Shown piece by piece: positions 5,375-10,710 of a stretch of DNA of 10,710 nt. This DNA is from Actinomycetota bacterium (lineage in GTDB: Bacteria; Actinomycetota; Aquicultoria; Aquicultorales; Aquicultoraceae), in NCBI GenBank assembly GCA_030017355.1, contig JASEIR010000068.1, forward strand, positions 1 to 10,710, given 5' to 3'. Under the pieces are notes generated by a model. That model searched no databases and had not been told where the DNA came from. It saw only the letters and a program-made list of their open reading frames with translations. The translations under genes and the position numbers were made by a program. Position 1 is the stretch's first letter, and the number at the start of each line of letters is the position of its first letter.

Positions 5375-6745
5375 ATGAATGTTGTTGTAATTGGCGGAGG
5401 CAAGAAGGATATCCCCCTGTTTGAAACTCTTGCTGAAGCTCTATCTATTAGGATATTGGGTATAATTCATCCAGATGACGCAGCTGTTTCTGATATTGCA
5501 GGTGAAATGGATATTTCTACTGGCTGCACCCTGGATAATCTGCTTAGAAGGCCTGACATTGACCTAATTATCGATTTATCTGGCTCTAAAGACGTAAATA
5601 AGAGGGTTCGTAAGCTAAAACCAGCACGAGCTAAAGTCATCAACAGGTCAATAACTCGCTTATTATGCCAACTGCTGCAGGATGAGGGTAGAGTAACATA
5701 TAACCTGATAGATGAGCTAACCAGAGAGCACAAGTCATTATACGAAATTGGGCTTAGTTTATCATCCGCAAGAAATCTTTCTGAAGTAGCCAAAGTAATT
5801 GTTCAGCATGCAACCGAGTTTACAAATACACCTGCTGGGAGTTTAGCTGTTTATGACGAAGAAAACAACGAAATGTCTATTGTTGCCTCTGTCGGCTTTA
5901 AGACTGCGCTAGCTAGACAAAAAAGCTGGAAATTAAGGGAGGGCGGACTTACAAGCTATATTTTGAAGCAAAACAGGCCTGTTGTTATATCCAATATTTC
6001 AAATCACCCTGAATTTATAAATAAGCAACTAGCAAAGGAAGGCATTAAATCGCTTATAGCCTGTCCGCTTTTTCTTGATAACAAAGTTGTAGGGATAATA
6101 TATGTTGATGATTATAAAGTAAGGGAATTTAAAGCGCGTGACATATCAGTTCTTAGCCTTTTATCAACATATGCCGCTGTAGCTATTGAAAAAGCAAAGC
6201 TTCTAGAGGAAACCAAAAGGCTTGCCTTAACAGATGACCTTACCTCTCTATATAACTACAGATACTTTATCCGGCAATTTACGGTTGAAATAAGCCGGGC
6301 AGTGCGCTATGGCGCGCCACTGTCGTTGATTATCGTAGATATCGATCATTTCAAGGTTTATAACGACACAAACGGCCATCTTAAAGGAAATATAATTTTA
6401 AAGCAGCTGGCAAACATATTAAAAGACGAAAGTAGGGCATCAGATATCATCGCAAGATATGGTGGCGAGGAATTTACAATTCTCTGTCCAAATACAGACA
6501 AAACGCATGCACTTAGGCTTGCAGAGCGCTTCAGGCAAAAAGTAGAAGAATACCGATTCCCAGATGCTTACAGCCAGCCATCCGGCTGTATAACAATAAG
6601 CGCTGGGGTTGCTAGCTATCCTGAGGATTCAAATAAACCACTTGAGATCATTGATAAGGCTGATTTAGCCCTGTACATGGCAAAACGTATGGGTAGAAAT
6701 CGGGTATGCGCTTACATTGAAGAAACAAGGCGGGCAGCACTCTAA
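5375..6745 (+). CDS. Diguanylate cyclase with Rossmann-like, GAF and GGDEF domains
   Basis: The 456-residue protein should make cyclic di-GMP from two GTP. Three parts are visible. Residues 1-105 resemble a Rossmann nucleotide-binding fold: VVVIGGG at 3-9, an acidic turn IIHPDDA (30-36), and DIDLIIDLSGSKDV (61-74). Residues about 125-272 form a GAF sensor domain. Residues about 280-450 form the GGDEF domain, with TDDLTSLYNYRYF (286-298), metal-binding DIDHFKVYND (322-331), catalytic GGEEF (363-367) and an inhibitory-site motif RASD (354-357) at the canonical five-residue spacing. So it should be active and feedback-inhibited. No membrane segment is seen; it is probably cytosolic. The start is secure because an in-frame TAG lies three codons upstream, though AGGGG is only 3 nt from the ATG. 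It stands alone, divergent from metK and convergent with coaBC. The ligand of the N-terminal domains is unknown. Confidence 0.93.
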   Translation: MNVVVIGGGKKDIPLFETLAEALSIRILGIIHPDDAAVSDIAGEMDISTGCTLDNLLRRPDIDLIIDLSGSKDVNKRVRKLKPARAKVINRSITRLLCQLLQDEGRVTYNLIDELTREHKSLYEIGLSLSSARNLSEVAKVIVQHATEFTNTPAGSLAVYDEENNEMSIVASVGFKTALARQKSWKLREGGLTSYILKQNRPVVISNISNHPEFINKQLAKEGIKSLIACPLFLDNKVVGIIYVDDYKVREFKARDISVLSLLSTYAAVAIEKAKLLEETKRLALTDDLTSLYNYRYFIRQFTVEISRAVRYGAPLSLIIVDIDHFKVYNDTNGHLKGNIILKQLANILKDESRASDIIARYGGEEFTILCPNTDKTHALRLAERFRQKVEEYRFPDAYSQPSGCITISAGVASYPEDSNKPLEIIDKADLALYMAKRMGRNRVCAYIEETRRAAL

Positions 6746-6811
6746 ATCAATCAACAAAGTTCTAGCCAAGTCCATTAACCAACCAAGCTTACCAGATAAC
6801 CAGTTCGTTAA

Positions 6812-8020
6812 CTAGGCAAGTTTACTAGCAATCCATTCTACTACCTTTTCTGCAAGTTCAGTTTTTCGGTATTTCTCAAGGCTACCCTGCTGCCCGTAAT
6901 CGCTAATAAAAGCAGCTAGGATAAAGTCGCTATCAAAACCAAAGTCAGGATGGCTTACATCGTTAGCCACCATTAAATCAAGCTTTTTTTTCTTAAGCTT
7001 TTTAGTTGCATTCTCAAGGACATTATCAGTCTCTGCAGCAAACCCGATTACAAGCTGCTTATCTTTTTTGTTGGAGATTGCTTCAAGAATATCCGGATTT
7101 AACTCAAGCTCAATGCTGGACGGCATCGATTCCTTCTTTATTTTTTTATTGCTTTTCATAGCAGGCCTAAAATCTGAGACTGCAGCTGTCATTACTACTG
7201 CATCCGCCTGACTTAAATTATTGATAACTGCTTGAAGCATTTGCTGGGCAGTTTCAACATACACCATGCTTACACCAAATGGCGGCTGAAGATTAGTAGG
7301 CCCGGAAATTAGAATAACGTTAGCTCCCTTTGTTTTTGCTGCTTTGGCAATTGCATATCCCATTTTCCCTGAGGAACGGTTCCCAATAAAGCGAACTGAA
7401 TCAATAGGCTCTCGGGTTCCTCCAGCAGTAATTAGGATGGTCTTTCCTCTAAGGCTTTGAACCTTACCAAGAAAATCTTTCATATAGTTTAAGATGAACT
7501 CTGTTTCTGGAAATCTTCCTTTTGCCTGCTCATCACCGCATGCTAACCGCCCTACTTCTGGCTCTATTATCTGAATTCCACGGTTTTTAAGAACATTTAA
7601 GTTGTGCTGAGTTGCCTTATTAAGCCACATCTGGCTATTCATCGCTGGAACCATAACAATGGTGCAACTAGCGGTTAATAAAGCAGTTGACAAAGCATCA
7701 TCTGCTAGACCATGGGCAGCCTTGGCAATAATGTTTGCGGTGGCAGGAGCCACAATGAAAATGTCTGCGTCCTTGCATATTGACACGTGGGAGATTGCAG
7801 ACTGGGAACTGTCTTCAAATAGGTTGGTTAAAACTGGCTGGTGCGTGACCGCTTGGAAAGTAATGGAGCCTACAAATTTTGTGGCATTTGCCGTCATGAC
7901 TACCTTAACCGTTGCCCCCTCTTGCGTTAGCTTACTTGCAAGGTCAACGGCCTTGTAAGATGCGATTCCCCCTGAAACACCAAGGACTACTGTTTTTCCT
8001 TCAAGAATAGATTTAACCAT
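6812..8020 (-). CDS. coaBC: Bifunctional phosphopantothenoylcysteine decarboxylase / phosphopantothenate-cysteine ligase
   Basis: CoaBC carries out two successive steps of coenzyme A synthesis. The CoaB half ligates cysteine to 4'-phosphopantothenate using CTP, and the FMN-dependent CoaC half decarboxylates the product to 4'-phosphopantetheine. It is full length (402 residues). The CoaC half (1-185) shows GVSGGIASYKAVDL (14-27), the active-site histidine region SHVS (H78), APATAN (91-96), PAMNSQMW (125-132) and the substrate flap ACGDEQAKGRFP (160-171). The CoaB half (190-402) shows AGGTREPIDSVRFIGNRSSG (199-218), AAVSDFRP (279-286) and KIKK (293-296). It starts 6 nt after the rpoZ stop with no strong Shine-Dalgarno sequence, suggesting translational coupling. 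No clear terminator follows before the converging cyclase gene ends at 6745. Confidence 0.97.
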   Translation of the reverse strand: MVKSILEGKTVVLGVSGGIASYKAVDLASKLTQEGATVKVVMTANATKFVGSITFQAVTHQPVLTNLFEDSSQSAISHVSICKDADIFIVAPATANIIAKAAHGLADDALSTALLTASCTIVMVPAMNSQMWLNKATQHNLNVLKNRGIQIIEPEVGRLACGDEQAKGRFPETEFILNYMKDFLGKVQSLRGKTILITAGGTREPIDSVRFIGNRSSGKMGYAIAKAAKTKGANVILISGPTNLQPPFGVSMVYVETAQQMLQAVINNLSQADAVVMTAAVSDFRPAMKSNKKIKKESMPSSIELELNPDILEAISNKKDKQLVIGFAAETDNVLENATKKLKKKKLDLMVANDVSHPDFGFDSDFILAAFISDYGQQGSLEKYRKTELAEKVVEWIASKLA

Positions 8021-8026
8021 GACGGC

Positions 8027-8278
8027 TTACTTTATGCCTTCTGTAACCCTTTCGTAGGTTATCTTGTCTTGCGCAATCTCTTCAAGCGCAATTGTAAGTG
8101 GTTTATTTGAGAGAGCTTCAATCTGTGGCGCTTTTACCCTAACTAATTCATGACGTTTTATAGCAGCAAAATAATCATTTATCTGTCTTGCCCTTTTTGC
8201 CGCAGCAATAACAAGCGTGTATTTGCTATCAACTTTTTTTAGAAGCTTATCAATATTTCGTGTTGCCAAATCTATCAC
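8027..8278 (-). CDS. rpoZ: RNA polymerase omega subunit
   Basis: The omega subunit binds the beta-prime subunit and helps assemble RNA polymerase. The 83-residue protein shows the omega core DSKYTLVIAAAKRARQINDYF (17-37) and the C-terminal KPLTIALEEIAQDKITY (59-75), typical of the family. It lies between gmk and coaBC with 6-nt gaps on both sides, the arrangement seen across actinobacteria and in many other bacteria. The start is uncertain. The GTG at 8278 is taken here, but AAGG directly abuts it. A TTG three codons later (8269) would have AAGGTG at 6-nt spacing and give MATRNIDKLL. Either choice leaves the core intact. Confidence 0.95.
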   Translation of the reverse strand: MIDLATRNIDKLLKKVDSKYTLVIAAAKRARQINDYFAAIKRHELVRVKAPQIEALSNKPLTIALEEIAQDKITYERVTEGIK

Positions 8279-8284
8279 CTTCGC

Positions 8285-8854
8285 TTAACTTTTTGACCTT
8301 ATGGATTGTATAATGCCGACTAATTCATCGGTGGCCCGATTCACATCATCATTTATTACCACAAAATCATATAGCTTAGCAAGCTTCATTTCTGCTTCTG
8401 CATTTTTCATCCGCCGCTCAAGCTCGGCCTCGTTCTCTGTCTTTCTTTCTTTAAGTCGCTTCCGAAGTTCTTCCATTGACGGCGGCTTAATGAATATAAG
8501 AACGGCTTCGGGCATCATTTTCTTCACGCTAATAGCCCCCTGAACATCTATGACCATTACTACATCCTTTCCAGCCGCTAGCTCCTTCTCAACTATCGAC
8601 CTCAGGGTACCGTAATAATTTCCATGAACTTCTGCCCATTCAAGAAAATCGTTTTTCCTAATATGCTCTCTAAACTCATCGGCAGTAACAAAATAATAAT
8701 CAACGCCGTTTTTCTCGCCAGGCCGAGGTCTTCTTGTTGTTACTGATATAGAGCGTGCAAGAGAGGGGACTCTCTTTAACACTTCTGTTGTGAGAGTCCC
8801 CTTTCCAGCTCCAGATGGACCAGAGATTACAAAAACTTTTGGGTCTGCATCCAT
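8285..8854 (-). CDS. gmk: Guanylate kinase
   Basis: Gmk phosphorylates GMP to GDP with ATP, an essential step toward GTP and dGTP. The 189-residue protein has the P-loop GPSGAGKG (12-19), the GMP-binding segment SVTTRRPRPGEKNGVDYYFV (37-56), FLEWAEVHGNYYGT (70-83), the VMVIDVQGA strand and loop (99-107), and a lid region RLKERKTENEAELERRM in which K replaces the more usual G or D before TE. Length is normal. The ATG is preceded by AGGTGA at 6-nt spacing. It lies 16 nt after mihF and 6 nt before rpoZ, so the four genes are probably co-transcribed. Its GTP-directed product links only loosely to the nearby cyclase, which lies on the other strand. Confidence 0.97.
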   Translation of the reverse strand: MDADPKVFVISGPSGAGKGTLTTEVLKRVPSLARSISVTTRRPRPGEKNGVDYYFVTADEFREHIRKNDFLEWAEVHGNYYGTLRSIVEKELAAGKDVVMVIDVQGAISVKKMMPEAVLIFIKPPSMEELRKRLKERKTENEAELERRMKNAEAEMKLAKLYDFVVINDDVNRATDELVGIIQSIRSKS

Positions 8855-8870
8855 CTATATTCACCTATAG

Positions 8871-9182
8871 CTACTTACTTACTGCGCTAACCAATATTTC
8901 TTTTTGCTTGCTACCGAGGCCTTGAACCCTTCTTGTTGGGCTAATGCCAGCCTCCTGCATAATCTTTTGAGCTCTTGCTTTACCAATACCAGGCAGCGAT
9001 TCTAGCAAGCTGCTAACCTTCATTCTGGCGATTATTGGATCATCTGTTTTATTAATAATATCCTTGACGTTTATCTCTCCGCTTTTCAATTTCTTCCTAA
9101 GATCGGCCCTTTTCTGTCTTGCCTCCGCAGCTTTTTTCAAAGCTTCTTGTCTTTGTGCCTCAGTTAATTTTGGTAATGGCAT
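8871..9182 (-). CDS. mihF: Actinobacterial integration host factor (mIHF)
   Basis: mIHF is a small nucleoid-associated DNA-binding protein of Actinomycetota, unrelated to proteobacterial IHF. It was first known as a host factor for mycobacteriophage L5 integration and is essential in mycobacteria. The 103-residue protein matches the family's usual length. The basic N-terminal helix (EALKKAAEARQKRADLRKKL, 13-32) is followed by the DNA-binding core SLLESLPGIGKARAQKIMQE (57-76), a helix-hairpin-helix-like segment similar to ribosomal S13, and AGISPTRRVQGLG (77-89). The ATG follows AAGGAGG with a 4-nt spacer. It heads the mihF-gmk-rpoZ-coaBC run. It is the strongest taxonomic marker in the window. 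Confidence 0.95.
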   Translation of the reverse strand: MPLPKLTEAQRQEALKKAAEARQKRADLRKKLKSGEINVKDIINKTDDPIIARMKVSSLLESLPGIGKARAQKIMQEAGISPTRRVQGLGSKQKEILVSAVSK

Positions 9183-9579
9183 AACTCCTCCTTAGTTGCG
9201 CAATCAAATTTTAATAGCAGTCAATCTTTTTTTGCATTCTTGGTAATTTTTTAATAGCTAGCTTCCTTGATAAAACAGCTTGGACTAAAATTGCGGATCT
9301 TGCTCTATCTAGTGCGGGAATTAATCCGGTGTAATTTGCATTAATCAAGAACCTGCTGCGATATTTTCAAAGACTCAATAGTTCGTCTACAATTTCATTC
9401 CTTCTTGACCAGTCTAGCTAGCAAATTCCTTTACCGTACCTCCCTCCCTTCTCTTAATCAATCGCATCTATCAAAACCCCAGGATATAGCGTTATAGAGC
9501 AAAACCTACCCCTGCTGAACTGGGACGACATAAAACTTCTTCTTATATATGCCGTTTTCCTGCTTTTTTGCAATAAAAT

Positions 9580-9585
9580 ATTATA
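9580..9585 (-). promoter_or_regulatory. Candidate -10 (TATAAT) for the mihF operon
   Basis: A perfect TATAAT on the minus strand. The sequence 17 nt upstream is ATCGTT, a poor -35. If used, it would give mihF an untranslated leader of about 390 nt. Other AT-rich candidates nearer mihF cannot be excluded. Confidence 0.25.
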
Positions 9586-9657
9586 ATTTTACCTAATTTT
9601 TTAACGATTGCTACATCAAGTGGGTTAAAATTTTAGCACAAATCAAATCTTAGCTCG

Positions 9658-9707
9658 AAACTTAGCTTAAACTTAGCTTAAATGGCTATTCTTAAATGGC
9701 TATTTAA
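9658..9707. repeat. Two adjoining short tandem repeats downstream of pyrF
   Basis: AAACTTAGCTT occurs at 9658-9668 and 9669-9679, with a degenerate relative AAATCTTAGCTCG just before. It is followed without a gap by a 14-bp unit, AAATGGCTATTCTT (9680-9693) then AAATGGCTATTTAA (9694-9707). Both units begin with AAA. The arrangement suggests replication slippage in non-coding DNA; no function is evident. Confidence 0.65.
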
Positions 9708-9724
9708 TTGGCTTCTGATATCGT

Positions 9725-10465
9725 TCATCGGGTCGACTGTAGCGCCCTGCTAATTTCTGATGTTATTTTTGCAACTGCATTTGCTGGATTGTCTGCGCCA
9801 ATTATTGGCCTTCCTACTACTAGATAAGACGCTCCTTCTTTAATAGCATCGCAAGCACTCATTACACGTTTTTGATCCTGCGTAGCATCATCAGAAGACC
9901 TTATGCCAGGTGTAACAATTATGAAATCATCGCCTATTTTTTGCCTTATGCTCCCAGCTTCGTGTGGCGAAGCGACAACGCCGTCAAGACCACTCTCCTT
10001 TGCTAATGCAGCAAGATTTACAACTTGCTCTGAGATCAAGCCCGTAATCCCTATTTCCCCAGCTCTTTTCTGATTTAAACTGGTCAGAATAGTTACGCCT
10101 AATAAAATGGGAGGCAGGACTCCCAGTTCCTGAGATGATTGCTTTATTGCCTCTGCTGCTGCTTGCATCATATCAAATCCGCCCATAGTGTGAACAGTAG
10201 TCATATCTACACCCATTTTAACGATCTTACGGCAAGCACCTGCAACCTGATTTGGGATATCGTGAAGTTTCAAATCAAGAAACACCTTTACACCCTGGTT
10301 TTTTAAAGCCTGTACGACCTCTGGCCCTTCGGCCAGAAACAACTGCAGGCCAACCTTGTAAAAAGCGGCCTGATTTCCTATCTTCTGGCATATCGATAAT
10401 GCTGCTTCCTTACTATCAACATCTAGCGCAACGATCAAGCGCTCTTTAGGATCTGGTACTCTCAA
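9725..10465 (-). CDS. pyrF: Orotidine 5'-phosphate decarboxylase
   Basis: PyrF decarboxylates OMP to UMP, the last step of de novo pyrimidine synthesis, as a TIM-barrel dimer without cofactor. The 246-residue protein is of the short class I type. The catalytic tetrad is visible as K37 (YKVGLQLF) and D64-K66-D69 in FLDLKLHDIPN (62-72), with the same spacing as in the E. coli enzyme. The phosphate-binding end shows VTPGIRS (184-190) and VVGRPI (216-221). The start is a TTG with AAGAGGAG (10479-10472) at 6-nt spacing; no ATG is suitably placed. Mycobacterial PyrF belongs to a different, longer subtype, so this copy is atypical against that reference. It heads the conserved block but is separated from mihF by 540 bases. 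Confidence 0.97.
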   Translation of the reverse strand: MRVPDPKERLIVALDVDSKEAALSICQKIGNQAAFYKVGLQLFLAEGPEVVQALKNQGVKVFLDLKLHDIPNQVAGACRKIVKMGVDMTTVHTMGGFDMMQAAAEAIKQSSQELGVLPPILLGVTILTSLNQKRAGEIGITGLISEQVVNLAALAKESGLDGVVASPHEAGSIRQKIGDDFIIVTPGIRSSDDATQDQKRVMSACDAIKEGASYLVVGRPIIGADNPANAVAKITSEISRALQSTR

Positions 10466-10471
10466 TCAAAA

Positions 10472-10479
10472 CTCCTCTT
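10472..10479 (-). promoter_or_regulatory. Shine-Dalgarno AAGAGGAG deciding the pyrF TTG start
   Basis: A strong purine tract, then TTTTGA, then TTG (10465-10463). The protein begins MRVPDPKERLIVALDV, a normal distance before the first barrel strand. Confidence 0.75.
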
Positions 10480-10496
10480 AATTCAAGATCCAATCT

Positions 10497-10543
10497 CCGG
10501 TCTGTTCTTGGCCTGTCTCCTGTCTCCCGTCCCCGGTCTGCCG
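10497..10543. repeat. Short-period C/T-G repeats upstream of pyrF
   Basis: A 7-bp period CCTGTCT, CCTGTCT, CCCGTCC runs over 10512-10532, flanked by two copies of CCGGTCTG (10497-10504 and 10533-10540). The composition differs sharply from the AT-rich surroundings. It is non-coding; a 65-codon reading frame through it on the minus strand is judged spurious. Confidence 0.6.
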
Positions 10544-10557
10544 GCCGCTCTTTATTT

Positions 10558-10627
10558 GAGATTGCCACGGCACCGGAGCCTGTTGCGAGGCACTGAAAGT
10601 GCCGTGGCAATCTCCTCGCAAATGACA
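10558..10627. repeat. Large inverted repeat (GAGATTGCCACGGCAC) with conserved-looking tail
   Basis: GAGATTGCCACGGCAC (10558-10573) and its exact complement GTGCCGTGGCAATCTC (10599-10614) form a perfect 16-bp stem around a 25-nt loop. A competing fold is encoded as well: TTGCGAGG (10582-10589) is complementary to CCTCGCAA (10614-10621) and encloses GGCACT-GAA-AGTGCC (10589-10603). The tail CTCGCAAATGACA follows. It resembles a dispersed intergenic repeat type I remember from many environmental genomes (GCAATGACA-ending hairpins), but I cannot verify this here. Confidence 0.7.
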
Positions 10628-10680
10628 GTTCTTCTTTTGCCGGTCCACCGTCTCATGTCCATTTTTCACCCCCACCCTGT

Positions 10681-10703
10681 CCCTCCCCCCTCAAGGGGGA
10701 GGG
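10681..10703. repeat. Perfect 9-bp G/C hairpin at the window edge
   Basis: CCCTCCCCC (10681-10689) pairs exactly with GGGGGAGGG (10695-10703) around the loop CTCAA. It is preceded by CACCCCCACCCTGT, and the whole resembles another dispersed intergenic repeat type (CACCCTGTCCCTC...GAGGG). The plus-strand continuation TATTTGG is too short to judge as a terminator tail. Confidence 0.6.
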
Positions 10704-10710
10704 TATTTGG

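Larger units (their letters stand above)
9194..9724. other. Gene-free region between pyrF and mihF
   Basis: About 530 bases with no recognisable gene, although pyrF and mihF are close neighbours in many actinobacteria. The side next to pyrF holds two short tandem repeats. A perfect TATAAT lies at 9585-9580 (minus strand), and the stretch near mihF is rich in A-runs and TATTAA words that could serve as -10 elements. A purine-rich stretch (AAGAGAAGGGAGGGAGG, minus strand, 9454-9438) looks like a ribosome binding site but no ORF follows. No known riboswitch consensus was recognised, and no terminator is obvious after pyrF. Confidence 0.5.

Noticed and set aside
6746..6811. Terminator between the convergent cyclase and coaBC genes
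   Set aside because: Only weak short pairings (for example AGTT/AACT) and no T-run on either strand; the AACCA-rich sequence does not support a call.
7659..7958. A 99-codon plus-strand frame antisense to coaBC
   Set aside because: It overlaps the conserved CoaC half and shows no recognisable protein signature; it is a shadow of the real gene.
9480..9600. A riboswitch in the possible mihF leader
   Set aside because: Some short complementary pieces exist (CCCAG/CTGGG, AGCA/TGCT), but no known aptamer consensus such as c-di-GMP, c-di-AMP or T-box could be recognised.
10478..10675. A 65-codon minus-strand reading frame upstream of pyrF
   Set aside because: It runs straight through the short-period repeat and the large inverted repeat, has low-complexity translation, no family resemblance and no convincing ribosome binding site.

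Overview
The window reads as a chromosomal housekeeping region of an AT-rich member of the Actinomycetota (by eye about 40% GC, so not a classical high-GC actinomycete). The best evidence is a gene for the actinobacterial integration host factor (mIHF), found essentially only in that phylum, inside the order pyrF - mihF - gmk - rpoZ - coaBC - metK - priA, all on the minus strand. The same order is known from mycobacteria and relatives. The low GC, a short (class I, E. coli/Bacillus-like) PyrF, a complete helicase-type PriA and a Firmicutes-like SAM-I riboswitch suggest a deep, uncultured or anaerobic lineage rather than Actinomycetales. The lineage call is inference.

Layout, left to right. 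1-311: gene-free, AT-rich, with four copies of an ATTTTGAATT word and a GC hairpin. 312-2807 (minus): priA, with an in-frame 15-bp tandem repeat array. 2943-3665: a two-gene plus-strand cassette (DUF4160 then DUF2442) bracketed by two related imperfect palindromes; the right one also looks like a terminator. 3670-4890 (minus): metK, preceded on its own strand by promoter, SAM-I aptamer, intrinsic terminator and an AGGAGG-TTG start. 5375-6745 (plus): a lone diguanylate cyclase with a Rossmann-like N-terminus and a GAF domain. 6812-9182 (minus): compact operon mihF-gmk-rpoZ-coaBC with gaps of 16, 6 and 6 nt. 9183-9724: long gene-free stretch. 9725-10465 (minus): pyrF. 10466-10710: no gene, but three stacked repeat or hairpin elements.

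How it fits together. The minus-strand genes supply nucleotides (PyrF, Gmk), coenzyme A (CoaBC), SAM (MetK), an RNA polymerase subunit (RpoZ), a nucleoid protein (mIHF) and replication restart (PriA). The two plus-strand units, the DUF4160/DUF2442 cassette and the cyclase, interrupt an otherwise conserved gene order and are the accessory part. Three genes (priA, metK, pyrF) appear to start at TTG behind strong Shine-Dalgarno sequences, and rpoZ at GTG or TTG, so ATG-biased calling misplaces starts here.

I see no convincing wholly new system. The points most worth a second look are the repeat-bracketed DUF cassette, the cyclase's N-terminal domain, the repeat insertion in PriA, and the SAM-I control of metK.
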